Assembly: GCA_021818505.1 (NCBI GenBank)
Contig: JAKADX010000001.1
Span: 175,432 to 239,431 of the forward strand
Reading direction: 5' to 3'
DNA length: 64,000 nt
From: Pseudomonadota bacterium
Lineage (GTDB): Bacteria; Pseudomonadota; Alphaproteobacteria; Acetobacterales; Acetobacteraceae
Numbering within the stretch: position 1 is the first letter of the stretch; each line of letters starts with the position of its first letter. This document shows, piece after piece, positions 35,543 through 44,851 of this stretch. The translations under genes were made by a program, and so were the position numbers. The notes below the pieces were generated by a model, which was not told where the DNA came from, did not search any database, and saw only the letters and a list, made by a program, of their open reading frames with translations.

Positions 35543-36343
35543 TCAGTGCGACATTACCACAGGCACGGTCAGCGTGCGCATCAGCGTCTGCGTCACCCCG
35601 CCGAGCAGCCGTTCCAGCAGCCGCGGATGGCCATAGCCGCCGGCCACGATCAGGTCGGCGCCGGATTCGCTGAGGCAGGAGAACAGGGCATCCACCGCGT
35701 CGATGTCGCCGGTCGCGGGCCAGGTGAACTTCTCCGCCACGATGCCGTGCGCGGCGAGGTGGCCCAGCAGCAGGCCCGACTCCTCCTCCAGCACTTCCTG
35801 GCGCGGGTCGAAGGCGAACAGGGTCACATTCTCAGCCCGCGTCAGGATGGGCAGCGAGTCGTGCACCGCACGCGTTGCCTCGCGGCTCGCGTTCCACGAA
35901 ACGACGACGCGCCGGCCCAGCGGCTGCGGGCGCCACAGGTCCGGGATCACCAGCACCGGCACGCCCGCGTTCAGCATCACGTCCTCCGGCACGCCGCGCA
36001 TAACCAGCCGCGCATCGGCCTCGCTGGCCGAGGGCGCGATCGCGATGTCGGCGTAGTGGGCGTAGAGCGTCCGCCAGCCGATCCGGTCGCTCTGCTTGGC
36101 GACGTGAAAGACGCTTTCCACGCCCGCCATGCGGGTCTCCCGCAGGAACGTCTCGGACAGTTCCGCCGCGACGGGGGCGCGGTCGGTGTCGTACACGGAA
36201 GGGTGATTGACGTCCACGCCGATCAGCCGCGCGCCATGCACCTGCGCCATCGCGATCGCGGCGCCCAGCCGCGCCGGCGCGTTGTCCCCCACACTGAGAT
36301 ACACGAGGATGTCGCGGAAGGATCGGACATTGACTTTCGGCAT
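35543..36343 (-). CDS. Universal stress protein (UspA family, two domains)
   Basis: This 266-residue protein has two Usp folds. The first begins VRSFRDILVYLSVGDNAPAR; the second begins RRVVVSWNASREATRAVHDSL. Only the second has a nucleotide-binding loop, GGYGHPRLLERLLGGVTQTL (G2xG9xG(S/T)-like), so one domain probably binds ATP. The ATG at 36343 follows GAGG by 7 bases; an upstream start at 36379 is less likely. Such proteins support survival under oxygen or nutrient stress. Confidence 0.88.
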   Translation of the reverse strand: MPKVNVRSFRDILVYLSVGDNAPARLGAAIAMAQVHGARLIGVDVNHPSVYDTDRAPVAAELSETFLRETRMAGVESVFHVAKQSDRIGWRTLYAHYADIAIAPSASEADARLVMRGVPEDVMLNAGVPVLVIPDLWRPQPLGRRVVVSWNASREATRAVHDSLPILTRAENVTLFAFDPRQEVLEEESGLLLGHLAAHGIVAEKFTWPATGDIDAVDALFSCLSESGADLIVAGGYGHPRLLERLLGGVTQTLMRTLTVPVVMSH

Positions 36344-36518
36344 GGCAACCTCGTCGCGGGTTGTGACGAACTCTAGCACGACGCTCCCGCTGCGTATTGA
36401 GCCATGTCAAGTGCCGTTTGCGGCGCGACGCGCTGGCGGGTCGGTCCTGGATGGGGTAGAGATTTTAAATGGGATTTGTATCCGACCGGCAACGCAGACG
36501 CGTTGCCGGAAATTGGCC

Positions 36519-36890
36519 ATGACGGTCCCGGATTTGCACGGGCCGCCCGGCCTGGACCTTCCGGCGATGCGCGACCGGCTAATCGAGCAGCGCGCGGCCC
36601 TGTTCGACGCCCGCTCGGTCTCGGCCGAAAGCCGGTCACCGGTTGTGCTGGACCAGTCCAGTGTCGGCCGGCTGTCACGCATGGACGCGATGCAGCAGCA
36701 GGCGATGGCGCTGGCAACCGAGCGGCGGCGCGCCGTCGCGTTGACGCGCATCGACGCAGCCATCGCGCGTATCGCGGCCGGCGACTACGGCTGGTGCGTG
36801 CAATGCGGAGAGGCGATCACGCCGAAGCGGCTCGCGCTGGACCCGGCTGTCCCGACCTGCATCGGCTGCGCCGGGAATCCGAAGGCCTGA
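36519..36890 (+). CDS. DksA/TraR-type C4 zinc-finger protein
   Basis: This 123-residue protein resembles short DksA/TraR regulators that enter the RNA polymerase secondary channel. The coiled region is about residues 10-85 (MDAMQQQAMALATERRRAVA). The zinc finger is GWCVQCGEAITPKRLALD followed by CIGC (C4 type). The start is the ATG at 36519, because the region before it has no homology. The frame ends in TGATG, overlapping the MFS gene, which links the two in one operon. No acidic DksA tip motif is obvious, so ppGpp-linked activity is uncertain. Confidence 0.83.
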   Translation: MTVPDLHGPPGLDLPAMRDRLIEQRAALFDARSVSAESRSPVVLDQSSVGRLSRMDAMQQQAMALATERRRAVALTRIDAAIARIAAGDYGWCVQCGEAITPKRLALDPAVPTCIGCAGNPKA

Positions 36891-38104
36891 TGCTCGGCTA
36901 TCTCGATTTCATCCGCGTCCACTGGAAGCATCTGCTGTTCGGCATCCTTCTGATGGCGCTGTCGAGCTTCGGGCAGACCTTCTTCATCTCGCTGTTCGGC
37001 GCGGACCTGCGCGGCACCTACCACCTCTCGGACGGTGGCCTCGGAGCCGCCTACGCCGCGGCAACATTCGGCAGCGCGCTGACGCTGCAGCGGGTCGGGC
37101 GCTGGATCGACCGGACCACGGTTCCCCGTTACACGATTGGCGTAGGCGTGCTGCTCGCGGGTGCCTGCACCCTTATGGCGGTCGGGCGCAGCCTGCCGCT
37201 CCTGCTCGGCACGCTCTATCTGCTCCGGCTCGGCGGCCAGGGGCTGATGGTGCACACCTCCCTCACCGTCGTCGCCCGCGCCTTCCCCGGCCAGCGCGGC
37301 AAGGCGCTGGGGATTTCCAATCTCGGCATGCCGGCGGGAGAGGCGTTGCTGCCGCTGAGCGCGGCGCTCGGCATCGCGACCGTGGGCTGGCGCGCGGTCT
37401 GGGGGGCGGGCGCGGTCCTGGTGCTGGCCGGGACGGCGCTCGCACTCGCCTGCCTGCCGCGCCCGACCGCGACGACAGCGGTCGTCGCGTATCCGGGCGG
37501 ACACGCGGGCCGGAGGGGTGGGCACCGCCTGTGGCGCGATCCGAGGGTACTGTTCACGCTCCCGTCAATCCTCGCGGCGCCGTTCATCACCACCGGGTTC
37601 TTCTTCCATCAGGGGCGGCTGCTCCAGGAGAAGGGCTGGGCCTTCGAGTGGTGGGCCACCTGCTTCGTCGGCTACGCCATCGCGCGCGCGGTCGCGATGG
37701 TTGCGGTCGGGCCGCTGATCGACCGGCTGGGCGCGGTGCGCGTGCTGCCATTCTTCCTCGCCCCGCTCGCGGTCTCGATGGCAAGCGTGGCATTCGTGCG
37801 GCAGGCCTGGGGCGTTCCGCTCTGCCTCGTGCCGATCGGCATCTCCGGCGGCATTGCCGCCACGCTGCTGACCGCGCTCTGGGTCGAGCTCTATGGTCCA
37901 GACCGCCTCGCCGAGGTTCGCTCGACGGTCGAGGCGGCAAACGTGATCGCCAGCGGCACCTCGCCGATCGTCATGGGCTATCTGATCGATATTGGGGTGC
38001 CGCTATCAGCCCAGGGCTTCGTCTGCCTCGGCTACATCCTCGCCGCGAGCTGGATCGCCCGCCGCGTCGCGGAGCATGCCGTGGCCGTGGAGTCGCTCAT
38101 CTGA
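36890..38104 (+). CDS. MFS transporter
   Basis: This 404-residue protein has about 12 membrane segments of the major facilitator superfamily. The loop between TM2 and TM3 carries RVGRWIDRTTVPRY, the MFS loop motif, and GKALGISNLGMPAGEA is in the TM5 area; PLIDRLGAVRV repeats the loop motif in the second half. The substrate cannot be told from sequence. Translation is coupled to the DksA/TraR-like gene by TGATG. Confidence 0.87.
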   Translation: MLGYLDFIRVHWKHLLFGILLMALSSFGQTFFISLFGADLRGTYHLSDGGLGAAYAAATFGSALTLQRVGRWIDRTTVPRYTIGVGVLLAGACTLMAVGRSLPLLLGTLYLLRLGGQGLMVHTSLTVVARAFPGQRGKALGISNLGMPAGEALLPLSAALGIATVGWRAVWGAGAVLVLAGTALALACLPRPTATTAVVAYPGGHAGRRGGHRLWRDPRVLFTLPSILAAPFITTGFFFHQGRLLQEKGWAFEWWATCFVGYAIARAVAMVAVGPLIDRLGAVRVLPFFLAPLAVSMASVAFVRQAWGVPLCLVPIGISGGIAATLLTALWVELYGPDRLAEVRSTVEAANVIASGTSPIVMGYLIDIGVPLSAQGFVCLGYILAASWIARRVAEHAVAVESLI

Positions 38105-38137
38105 GCCGGCCGCGCCACCGGCCATTGCCCGCCGCTA

Positions 38138-39838
38138 CTACCCCAACAATCCCTCCAGAACCTCCCGGTGCCGCGCCATGACGACGTGCCGCCGCACTTT
38201 CTGCGTCGCTGTCAGCGTGCCGGTCTCGATCGTGAAGGGCGGCACCAGAGCATGGCGACGGATGCGCTCGGGCACCGAGAGGCGCTTGTTCACCTCCGCC
38301 ACCGCCGCCGCCACCGCCAGGTCGTCATAGCCCTGCTCCGCCACCACCAGCGCGGAAACCCCCGGCCGCCCCTCACCGAACACCATCGCCTGCGCGATCG
38401 CCGGCTGGGCGACCAGCAGCCCCTCGATGCGCGCCGGGGCCACGTTCTCGCCGCCCGACAGCACGATGATGTCGCGCTTGCGGTCGGTGATGGTCAGATA
38501 GCCGTCGGCGTCCAGTTCGCCGATGTCGCCGGTGTGTAGCCAGCCGTCGCGGATCACGGCGGCGGTGTCGGCCGGACGCTGCCAGTAGCCGTCCATCACC
38601 AGCCCGCCGCGCACGCAGATTTCTCCGTCGTTCGCCAGCCGCAGTTCCACCCCGGCGAGCGGACGGCCGACCGTGCCGACGCGGGTGGCGCCGGTGGTGT
38701 TGGCCGAGATCACCGGCCCGGCCTCGGTCTGGCCGTAGCCTTGCAGCAACTCGATGCCGAGGCCGAGGAAGAAGCGCCACACTTCCGGCTCCAACCGCGC
38801 CCCGCCGCTCATCGCCGCGCGCAGGCGCCCGCCGAAGCGCGCCCGCACCTTGCGCCGCACCAGCCGCTCCAGCAGCGGGTCGAGCAGACGCTCGGCCAGC
38901 GTCAGCCGCTCGCCCTCCATGCGCCTGCGGCCGATCTCGACGGCACGGTGGAACAGGCGCTGGCGCGCCGGGCTTTCGCGCGCGACGTTGGCCAGGATGC
39001 GCGCGCGGATCACCTCCAGCACGCGCGGCACCATCGTCATGATGGTCGGCCGCACCGTCAGCATGTCGGCGGCCAGATGCTCCACGCCGCGGGCATAGAC
39101 CATCTCGCAGCCGACGCTGGTGAGGAAGAACTGGCCGGCGGTGTGCTCATAGGCGTGCGCGGTCGGCAGGAACGACAGATAGACCTCGTCGTGCAGCCGC
39201 AACGGCCGCACCAGTTCGAAGGCGCCGCGGCAGTTCGACAGGATGGCGCGGTGCGGCAGCATCACCCCGCGCGGCGGCCCGCCGGTGCCGGAGGTGTAGA
39301 TGATGCAGGCAAGCGCGCCCTCGGGGATGTCGGCGGCTTCCCGCGCGATGTCGTCAAACGGGCCGGCGTCGCGCATCAGCACCGCCCAGGGCAGCGTCCG
39401 CACACCGGGCAGGGCCACGTCGTCGAATGTCACCATCAGATCGAGCCGCCCGGCCGCCGCCACCCGCTCGGCCAGCGCCTGGCTGGAACAGATCGCCACC
39501 GTGGCGGTGCAGTCGGCCAGGACGTGGGCGTGATCGGCCACGGTGTTGGTGGTGTAGGTCGGCACCGGCACGGCGCGGATGGCGAGCAGTGCGGTCTCCG
39601 CGATCGGGAATTCCGGCCGGTTCTCCGAGACGATCAGCACCCTGTCGCCCGCCGCAACGCCGGCCGCGCGCAGCCCGCGCGCCGCGGCACCCACCAGTTG
39701 CCCGAAGCGGCCCCAGGTAGTGCCGTGCCACGCACCGTCACGGAAGCCGCGCAGCATCGGCCGGTCCGGCCACTGCCGCGCGCGGCCGAGCATCATCGCG
39801 GCCAGGTTCGGCCACTTCGGATAGGCTTCCTCCGCCAC
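38138..39838 (-). CDS. Long-chain acyl-CoA ligase (AMP-forming)
   Basis: This 566-residue enzyme of the ANL superfamily activates fatty acids to acyl-CoA. In order: the P-loop IIYTSGTGGPPRGVMLPHRA, GYGQTEAGPVISANTTGATR, the DGWLHTGDIGELDADGY motif, and ITDRKRDIIVLSGGENVAPARIE. It resembles the FadD15/eukaryote-like long-chain group, but it lacks the final conserved Lys motif of many FadD proteins in the standard spacing. The start is GTG at 39838, preceded by AGGGGAA. It is divergent from pepF. Confidence 0.9.
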   Translation of the reverse strand: MAEEAYPKWPNLAAMMLGRARQWPDRPMLRGFRDGAWHGTTWGRFGQLVGAAARGLRAAGVAAGDRVLIVSENRPEFPIAETALLAIRAVPVPTYTTNTVADHAHVLADCTATVAICSSQALAERVAAAGRLDLMVTFDDVALPGVRTLPWAVLMRDAGPFDDIAREAADIPEGALACIIYTSGTGGPPRGVMLPHRAILSNCRGAFELVRPLRLHDEVYLSFLPTAHAYEHTAGQFFLTSVGCEMVYARGVEHLAADMLTVRPTIMTMVPRVLEVIRARILANVARESPARQRLFHRAVEIGRRRMEGERLTLAERLLDPLLERLVRRKVRARFGGRLRAAMSGGARLEPEVWRFFLGLGIELLQGYGQTEAGPVISANTTGATRVGTVGRPLAGVELRLANDGEICVRGGLVMDGYWQRPADTAAVIRDGWLHTGDIGELDADGYLTITDRKRDIIVLSGGENVAPARIEGLLVAQPAIAQAMVFGEGRPGVSALVVAEQGYDDLAVAAAVAEVNKRLSVPERIRRHALVPPFTIETGTLTATQKVRRHVVMARHREVLEGLLG

Positions 39839-39919
39839 GCCAGCGTTCCCCTCGCCCTTTGACGCGCCCAGCCAACAGCTTACATGAGGCAGACAGCGTC
39901 AGCACAGGATACCGCGCGC

Positions 39920-41701
39920 ATGCCCGACGGACAGGCCCCGGCCACCGACCTCCCGACCTGGAGCCTCGCCGACCTTTATCCCAGCCCCGACAGCCCGCAA
40001 ATTGAGGCCGATCTGGCGCGCGCCGCAGCCGACGCCAAGGCCTTCGCCGCTTCCCATACCGGCCGGCTCGCGGGTCTTTCGGGCGATGCGCTCGCCGAAG
40101 CGATCGCCGGCTATGAGCGGCTCGAGGAAACACTGGGGCGCGTGATGTCGTATGCGCAACTGCTGTTCGCCGCCGACTCGACCGACCCGGCGATCGGACG
40201 CTTCATGCAATCGATGCAGGAGCGCGTGACGACGATCAGCAGCGACCTGATCTTCTTCACCCTGGAACTCAACCGCATCGACGACGCGGCGCTGGAGCAG
40301 AAACTTGCCTCCTCCGCCCTTGAGGCCTGGCGGCCGTGGCTGCGCGACCTGCGCGTCTTCCGCCCCCACCAGCTCGACGACGCGCTGGAGAAGCTGCTGC
40401 ACGAGAAAGAAGTCACCGGTGCCGCGGCATGGTCGCGGCTGTTCGACGAGACCGTCGCAGGCATGCGCGTGTCCGTCGCGGGCGAGGAACTGACGGTCAG
40501 CACCACGCTCAACAAGCTCTCCGACCGCGACCGCGCGGTGCGCGAGGCGGCGGGCCACGCCATTGGCGCGGCCTTCGGCGAGCGCATCAAGCTGTTCGCG
40601 CTGATCACCAACACGCTCGCCAAGGACAAGGAGATCATCGACACCTGGCGGCACTATCCCCGCCCGGAGAGCTACCGCAACCGCGCCAACATGGTCGAGG
40701 ACGAGGTCGTCGATGCGCTGGTCGCCGCCGTGGTCGCGGATTATCCGCGGCTGGCGCATCGCTATTACCTGCTGAAGGCGAAGTGGCTCGGCCTGCCGAA
40801 ATTGCAGCACTGGGACCGCAACGCGCCGCTGCCGCAGGACGATGACCGCGCGATTTCCTGGACGGAGGCGAAGGACCGTGTGCTGACCTCCTATGGCCAG
40901 TTCAGCAGGACGCTTTCGGAGATCGCCGGCCGGTTCTTCGAGCGGCGCTGGATCGACGCCGCGCTGCGCCCCGGCAAGGCCGGCGGCGCGTTCTCCCACC
41001 CCACCGTGCCGTCGGCGCATCCCTATGTGCTGATGAACTACCACGGCCGCGCGCGCGACGTGATGACGCTGGCGCACGAACTCGGCCATGGCGTGCATCA
41101 GACATTGGCTGCGGGACAAGGCTACCTGCGCTCCGGCACGCCGCTGACGCTGGCCGAGACCGCCAGCGTGTTCGGCGAAATGCTGACCTTCCGCGCGCTG
41201 CTCGACGCCGAGCGCGACCCGGTGCGCCGGCGCGTGATGCTGGCGGGCAAGGTCGAGGACATGCTGAACACGGTGGTCCGTCAGGTGGCGTTCTACCGCT
41301 TCGAGCAGAAGCTGCACGCCGAGCGACGCGGCGGGGAGCTGGTGCCCGACCGCATCGGCGACCTGTGGATGGACGTGCAGACCGAGAGCCTCGGCCCGGC
41401 CTTCGAATTCGCGCCGGAATACCGCGTGTTCTGGTCCTATATCCCGCACTTCATCCACTCGCCATTCTACGTCTATGCCTATGCGTTTGGCGATTGCCTG
41501 GTGAACGCGCTGTACGCAGTGTTCCAGTCCGGGCACGCGGATTTCGAGGCGAAGTATCTCGACATGCTGCGCGCCGGCGGCACGAAGCGGCACAAGGAGC
41601 TGCTGGCACCGTTCGGCCTCGATGCCTCCGACCCGGCGTTCTGGACGCGCGGGCTGGACGTAATCGCGGGCTTCATCGACGAGCTGGAGCAGACGGCGTG
41701 A
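39920..41701 (+). CDS. pepF: M3 family oligoendopeptidase F
   Basis: This 593-residue zinc metallopeptidase degrades short cytosolic peptides. The active site is AHELGHGVHQTLA (HExxH), followed by the second ligand glutamate in LTLAETASVFGEM. NYHGRARDVMTLAHE and YIPHFIHSPFYVYAYAFG are conserved in the PepF/M3B subgroup. The ATG at 39920 has an AGGA 9 bases upstream; an earlier ATG at 39884 is possible. The stop overlaps the next start (GTGA). Confidence 0.93.
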   Translation: MPDGQAPATDLPTWSLADLYPSPDSPQIEADLARAAADAKAFAASHTGRLAGLSGDALAEAIAGYERLEETLGRVMSYAQLLFAADSTDPAIGRFMQSMQERVTTISSDLIFFTLELNRIDDAALEQKLASSALEAWRPWLRDLRVFRPHQLDDALEKLLHEKEVTGAAAWSRLFDETVAGMRVSVAGEELTVSTTLNKLSDRDRAVREAAGHAIGAAFGERIKLFALITNTLAKDKEIIDTWRHYPRPESYRNRANMVEDEVVDALVAAVVADYPRLAHRYYLLKAKWLGLPKLQHWDRNAPLPQDDDRAISWTEAKDRVLTSYGQFSRTLSEIAGRFFERRWIDAALRPGKAGGAFSHPTVPSAHPYVLMNYHGRARDVMTLAHELGHGVHQTLAAGQGYLRSGTPLTLAETASVFGEMLTFRALLDAERDPVRRRVMLAGKVEDMLNTVVRQVAFYRFEQKLHAERRGGELVPDRIGDLWMDVQTESLGPAFEFAPEYRVFWSYIPHFIHSPFYVYAYAFGDCLVNALYAVFQSGHADFEAKYLDMLRAGGTKRHKELLAPFGLDASDPAFWTRGLDVIAGFIDELEQTA

Positions 41702-43071
41702 CCTCGGACGCCGAAGACCACGCCTCGCTGTTCGGCGAACTGCGGCGTTTCGCGCGCACCTCCGGCGCGGTCGGTGGCATCGCCGCGCGCGTTGCGGGGG
41801 AGCGTGTGCTGGGCATCAAGACTGACCGCAGCGCGCATGCCGGGGATCTGCGCGCCATCCTCGGCGGCCTGAAGGGGCCGCTGATGAAGGTGGCGCAGTT
41901 CCTCTCCACCGTGCCCGACGCGCTGCCCGAGGAATACGCCGCGGAACTGGCGCAGTTGCAGGCCAACGCGCCGGCGATGGGGGCGGCGTTCGTGCGCCGA
42001 CGCATGGTCAGCGAACTCGGCCCGGAATGGCGCACCCGCTTCGCCAGTTTCGAGGAGAGTGCGGCGGCAGCGGCGAGTCTTGGCCAGGTGCATCGCGCCA
42101 CGCTGCCCGACGGCACGCGCGTCGCCTGCAAGCTGCAATATCCCGACATGCCGAGCACAGTGGAGGCGGACCTGCGGCAGTTGCGGCTGGCGATCGCGGT
42201 GTACCATCGCCTCGACAATGCGATCCAGCAGGGCGACATCTACGAGGAACTTGCGGCGCGGCTGCGCGAGGAACTCGATTACACGCGCGAGGCGGCGCAT
42301 ATGCGGCTCTATCGCATCATGCTGCGCGACGTGCCCGGCGTTCACGTGCCGGAACCCGTTCCGGCGCTGACCACGCGCCGGCTGCTGACCATGACCTGGC
42401 TCGACGGCCGTGCGCTGATGCGCCGGCTGGAGGAAGATCCGCCGCAGGAGGAACGCAACCGCATCGCCGAGGCGCTGTTCCGCGCCTGGTATGTGCCGTT
42501 CTACCGCTACGGCGTGCTGCACGGTGACCCGCATCTGGGCAACTATCAGGTGCGGCCGGACGGCAGCGTGAACCTGCTCGACTACGGCGTGATCCGCGTG
42601 TTCGCGCCGAAATTCGTCGGCGGCGTCATCGAACTGTTCGAGGCGGTGCGTGACGACGACGACGAGCGCGCTTTGCACGCCTACCAGACCTGGGGATTCT
42701 CCGACATCACGCGCGAGAAACTGGCGGTGCTGAACGAATGGGCGCGGTTCCTGTACGAGCCGCTGATGCAGGACCGACCGCGCATGATCGAGGAGACGAA
42801 CGACATCGCCTATGGCCGCGCCGTCGCCGAACGCGTACATGCCGGCCTCAAGCGCACCGGCGGGGTGCGTCCGCCGCGCGAGTTCGTGCTGATGGACCGC
42901 AGCGCGATCGGGCTGGGCGGCGTGTTCCTGCGGCTGCGCGCGGAACTGAACTGGCACCGGCTGTTCCAGGAACTCATCGCCGATTTCGATGCCGACGCAC
43001 TGGCCGCACGCCAGGCGGCGGCAATCGCGGCAGCCGGCGTGCCGAGCGAGGATCGCGTGGCGCCGCGCTAG
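41698..43071 (+). CDS. ABC1/UbiB-family atypical protein kinase (AarF domain)
   Basis: This 457-residue protein shows the UbiB/COQ8 features: KGPLMKVAQFLSTVPDALP (the K-x-G-Q-like N-terminal helix, here KVAQ), the A-rich nucleotide loop AAAASLGQVHRA, the catalytic VACKLQYP lysine, HGDPHLGNYQV and the metal-binding LDYGVIR. It lacks the two C-terminal membrane helices of UbiB, so it is a soluble ABC1 member. The family supports ubiquinone and lipid processes by an ATPase activity. GTG start at 41698 overlaps the pepF stop. Confidence 0.88.
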   Translation: MTSDAEDHASLFGELRRFARTSGAVGGIAARVAGERVLGIKTDRSAHAGDLRAILGGLKGPLMKVAQFLSTVPDALPEEYAAELAQLQANAPAMGAAFVRRRMVSELGPEWRTRFASFEESAAAAASLGQVHRATLPDGTRVACKLQYPDMPSTVEADLRQLRLAIAVYHRLDNAIQQGDIYEELAARLREELDYTREAAHMRLYRIMLRDVPGVHVPEPVPALTTRRLLTMTWLDGRALMRRLEEDPPQEERNRIAEALFRAWYVPFYRYGVLHGDPHLGNYQVRPDGSVNLLDYGVIRVFAPKFVGGVIELFEAVRDDDDERALHAYQTWGFSDITREKLAVLNEWARFLYEPLMQDRPRMIEETNDIAYGRAVAERVHAGLKRTGGVRPPREFVLMDRSAIGLGGVFLRLRAELNWHRLFQELIADFDADALAARQAAAIAAAGVPSEDRVAPR

Positions 43072-43298
43072 CGCCGGCCGCGCTCGCTCTGCTGCTGACC
43101 ACCGGCGGAGTGGGCAGCGCCCGCGGCAGTCAGTCACGCGAGCAGATCATCGAAGTCATGTACTACGCGCGGGTCTGGCACGGCGTGAATGTGCAGCCGA
43201 ACATCCAGAACATCGTCCGCCCCGGCGCCACCGCCGCGACCCGAAATGCCTTCGTGCCGGGCGCGCGGACCAACATGCAGTTGCGACCGCTGCCGACC
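43072..43298 (+). pseudogene. Coding-like stretch between the ABC1 kinase and pdxJ, without start or stop
   Basis: In the +1 frame relative to the ABC1 gene the codons have strongly GC third positions and read as a signal-peptide-like segment (APAALALLLTTGGVGSARG) followed by a tidy polypeptide (MYYARVWHGVNVQPNIQNIV, then RNAFVPGARTNMQLRPLP). No start codon with a ribosome-binding site is present and the frame has no stop before the antisense of pdxJ. It may be a decayed small secreted-protein gene, or a real gene hidden by an indel. Confidence 0.35.
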
Positions 43299-44042
43299 TC
43301 AGCGGTCGGCGCCGAGAATGTCGCGATAGGCAGCGATTGCCGCCTCCCAGCCCATGAGCAGCGCGTCGGCGGTCAGTTCGTGGCCGATCGACGCCTCGGC
43401 CACGCGCGGCATCGCGGCGAGCAGCGGCGGCAGGTTGTGCAGGTTGAGGTCGTGGCCGATGTTCACCAGCAGGCCAAGCTGCGCCGCCGCCTCCGCCGTC
43501 GCGGCACAGGCATCGCGCAGCGCCGCCGGCTGGCCGGCACGGAACGCGGCGGCGTAGCCGCCGGTGTAGATTTCGATGCCGTCGGCGCCAGTCTCCGCGA
43601 CCGGCGCGACCGACTCGGGCGTGGGATCGATGAACAGGATCACGCGGCTGCGATGCGCGTGCAGCCGCTCGACCGTGTCGCGCATCGACGCGACATCTTC
43701 GGCCGCAAGCCGCCAGCCCTCCTCGGACGTCAGCACGCCCGGCGCGTCGGGCACCAGCGTTACCTGCTCCGGTGCGACGGTGGCCACCAGGTCGAGGAAG
43801 GACGGATCGGGATAGCCCTCGATATTGAACTCGAACGCCGGCCGCCAGGGTGCGATCAGCGCGGCGAGCGCGGGGATGTCGGCGCGGCGGATATGCCGCT
43901 CGTCGGGGCGGGGATGCACGGTGATGCCGTGCGCGCCGGCGGCATGGACGCGGCGGGCAAAGTCCACCACGTCCGGCACGCCGGTGCGGCGGGAGTTGCG
44001 CAGCAGCGCGATCTTGTTGAGGTTCACCGACAGCCGCGCCAT
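43299..44042 (-). CDS. pdxJ: Pyridoxine 5'-phosphate synthase
   Basis: This 247-residue enzyme condenses 3-amino-1-hydroxyacetone phosphate with deoxyxylulose phosphate to form pyridoxine 5'-phosphate. It has the TIM-barrel motifs LSVNLNKIALLRNSRRTGVPD, GAHGITVHPRPDERHIR, FEFNIEGYPD, TLVPDAPG and the C-terminal NIGHDLNLHNLPPLL and ASIGHELTADALLMG. The start ATG at 44042 is 5 bases after the dioxygenase stop, so the two genes are cotranscribed. Confidence 0.95.
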   Translation of the reverse strand: MARLSVNLNKIALLRNSRRTGVPDVVDFARRVHAAGAHGITVHPRPDERHIRRADIPALAALIAPWRPAFEFNIEGYPDPSFLDLVATVAPEQVTLVPDAPGVLTSEEGWRLAAEDVASMRDTVERLHAHRSRVILFIDPTPESVAPVAETGADGIEIYTGGYAAAFRAGQPAALRDACAATAEAAAQLGLLVNIGHDLNLHNLPPLLAAMPRVAEASIGHELTADALLMGWEAAIAAYRDILGADR

Positions 44043-44047
44043 CGTCG

Positions 44048-44782
44048 TCACTCCCGCCGAAAGGTCAGCACCAGCACGTCGCGCCACGCCGGCCGTGCCG
44101 GGTCGAGCGGGCGGATCGGCGTCACCCCATGCCAGACCCGCGCGTCGTCCACCAGCGCCGCATCCAGCGGCTCGGTCAGCACGAAGCTGCCGAGCGCCGT
44201 GCCCGCCGCATCGGCGATCGAGGTTTCGCCGCTGGCCACGTTCTCCCGCCGCACCAGCAGCACCAGCACCCAATCGACGCCGTCGCGGTGCATTCCCTCG
44301 GGCGTGGGGCGGCCCTCGGTGTCGGGCCGCGCCTCGATGCGGAACTGGTGCATCTCGACATGCCACGTCGCGGGGCGCATCGGCGGCGGCGTCAGGCCGG
44401 TGAACAGAGCGTTGCAAGTGCCAATCACCGCCAGCGTCGCCGGATGCGCGGCGATCGCGTCGGCCACCGGGTCGAACCAGCGCGCGATGCCGCCGTTGAG
44501 CGGGTTGTAGTCACGGCTCTGGTAATGCGGCTGGTGCGGCTTGCGGCGGACCGCGCCGCCCTCCGGCGCCACCGCGAAGGTGGCGAAGCGACGGCGGCGG
44601 TAGCGCCCGCCATCGGCCATGTAGCGATCCAGCCCCAGATCACCCCAGCTTTCCGCGAACCCGTCCCAGTCCGCCAGCCCGACGGGCAGCAGGGCGGCGC
44701 GCATCCGCGGCGCGCGGACGAACGCAAAGCCTTCCCGCGCCAGCGCGGCGGCAGCCTCATCGAGCGGTCGATCCTGCGGCAC
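44048..44782 (-). CDS. 2-oxoglutarate/Fe(II) dioxygenase family protein (PF10014 type)
   Basis: This 244-residue protein matches the 2OG-Fe dioxygenase family that includes free amino-acid hydroxylases such as isoleucine 4-hydroxylase. Marks are KPHQPHYQSRDYNPLNGG, WHVEMHQFRIEA, EGMHRDGVDWVLVLLV (H-x-D iron ligands) and DDARVWHGVTPI (distal His). It is the first gene of a pair with pdxJ and is divergent from pdxA with 69 bases between the starts. Its substrate is unknown; a link to vitamin B6 metabolism is only suggested by position. Confidence 0.83.
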   Translation of the reverse strand: MPQDRPLDEAAAALAREGFAFVRAPRMRAALLPVGLADWDGFAESWGDLGLDRYMADGGRYRRRRFATFAVAPEGGAVRRKPHQPHYQSRDYNPLNGGIARWFDPVADAIAAHPATLAVIGTCNALFTGLTPPPMRPATWHVEMHQFRIEARPDTEGRPTPEGMHRDGVDWVLVLLVRRENVASGETSIADAAGTALGSFVLTEPLDAALVDDARVWHGVTPIRPLDPARPAWRDVLVLTFRRE

Positions 44783-44851
44783 GCGGTCTCTCCCTTCGCG
44801 GTCGCGGACAGGCTATCGGGGGAACGCGCGGCGAGGGAGCGAGGCAACGCG

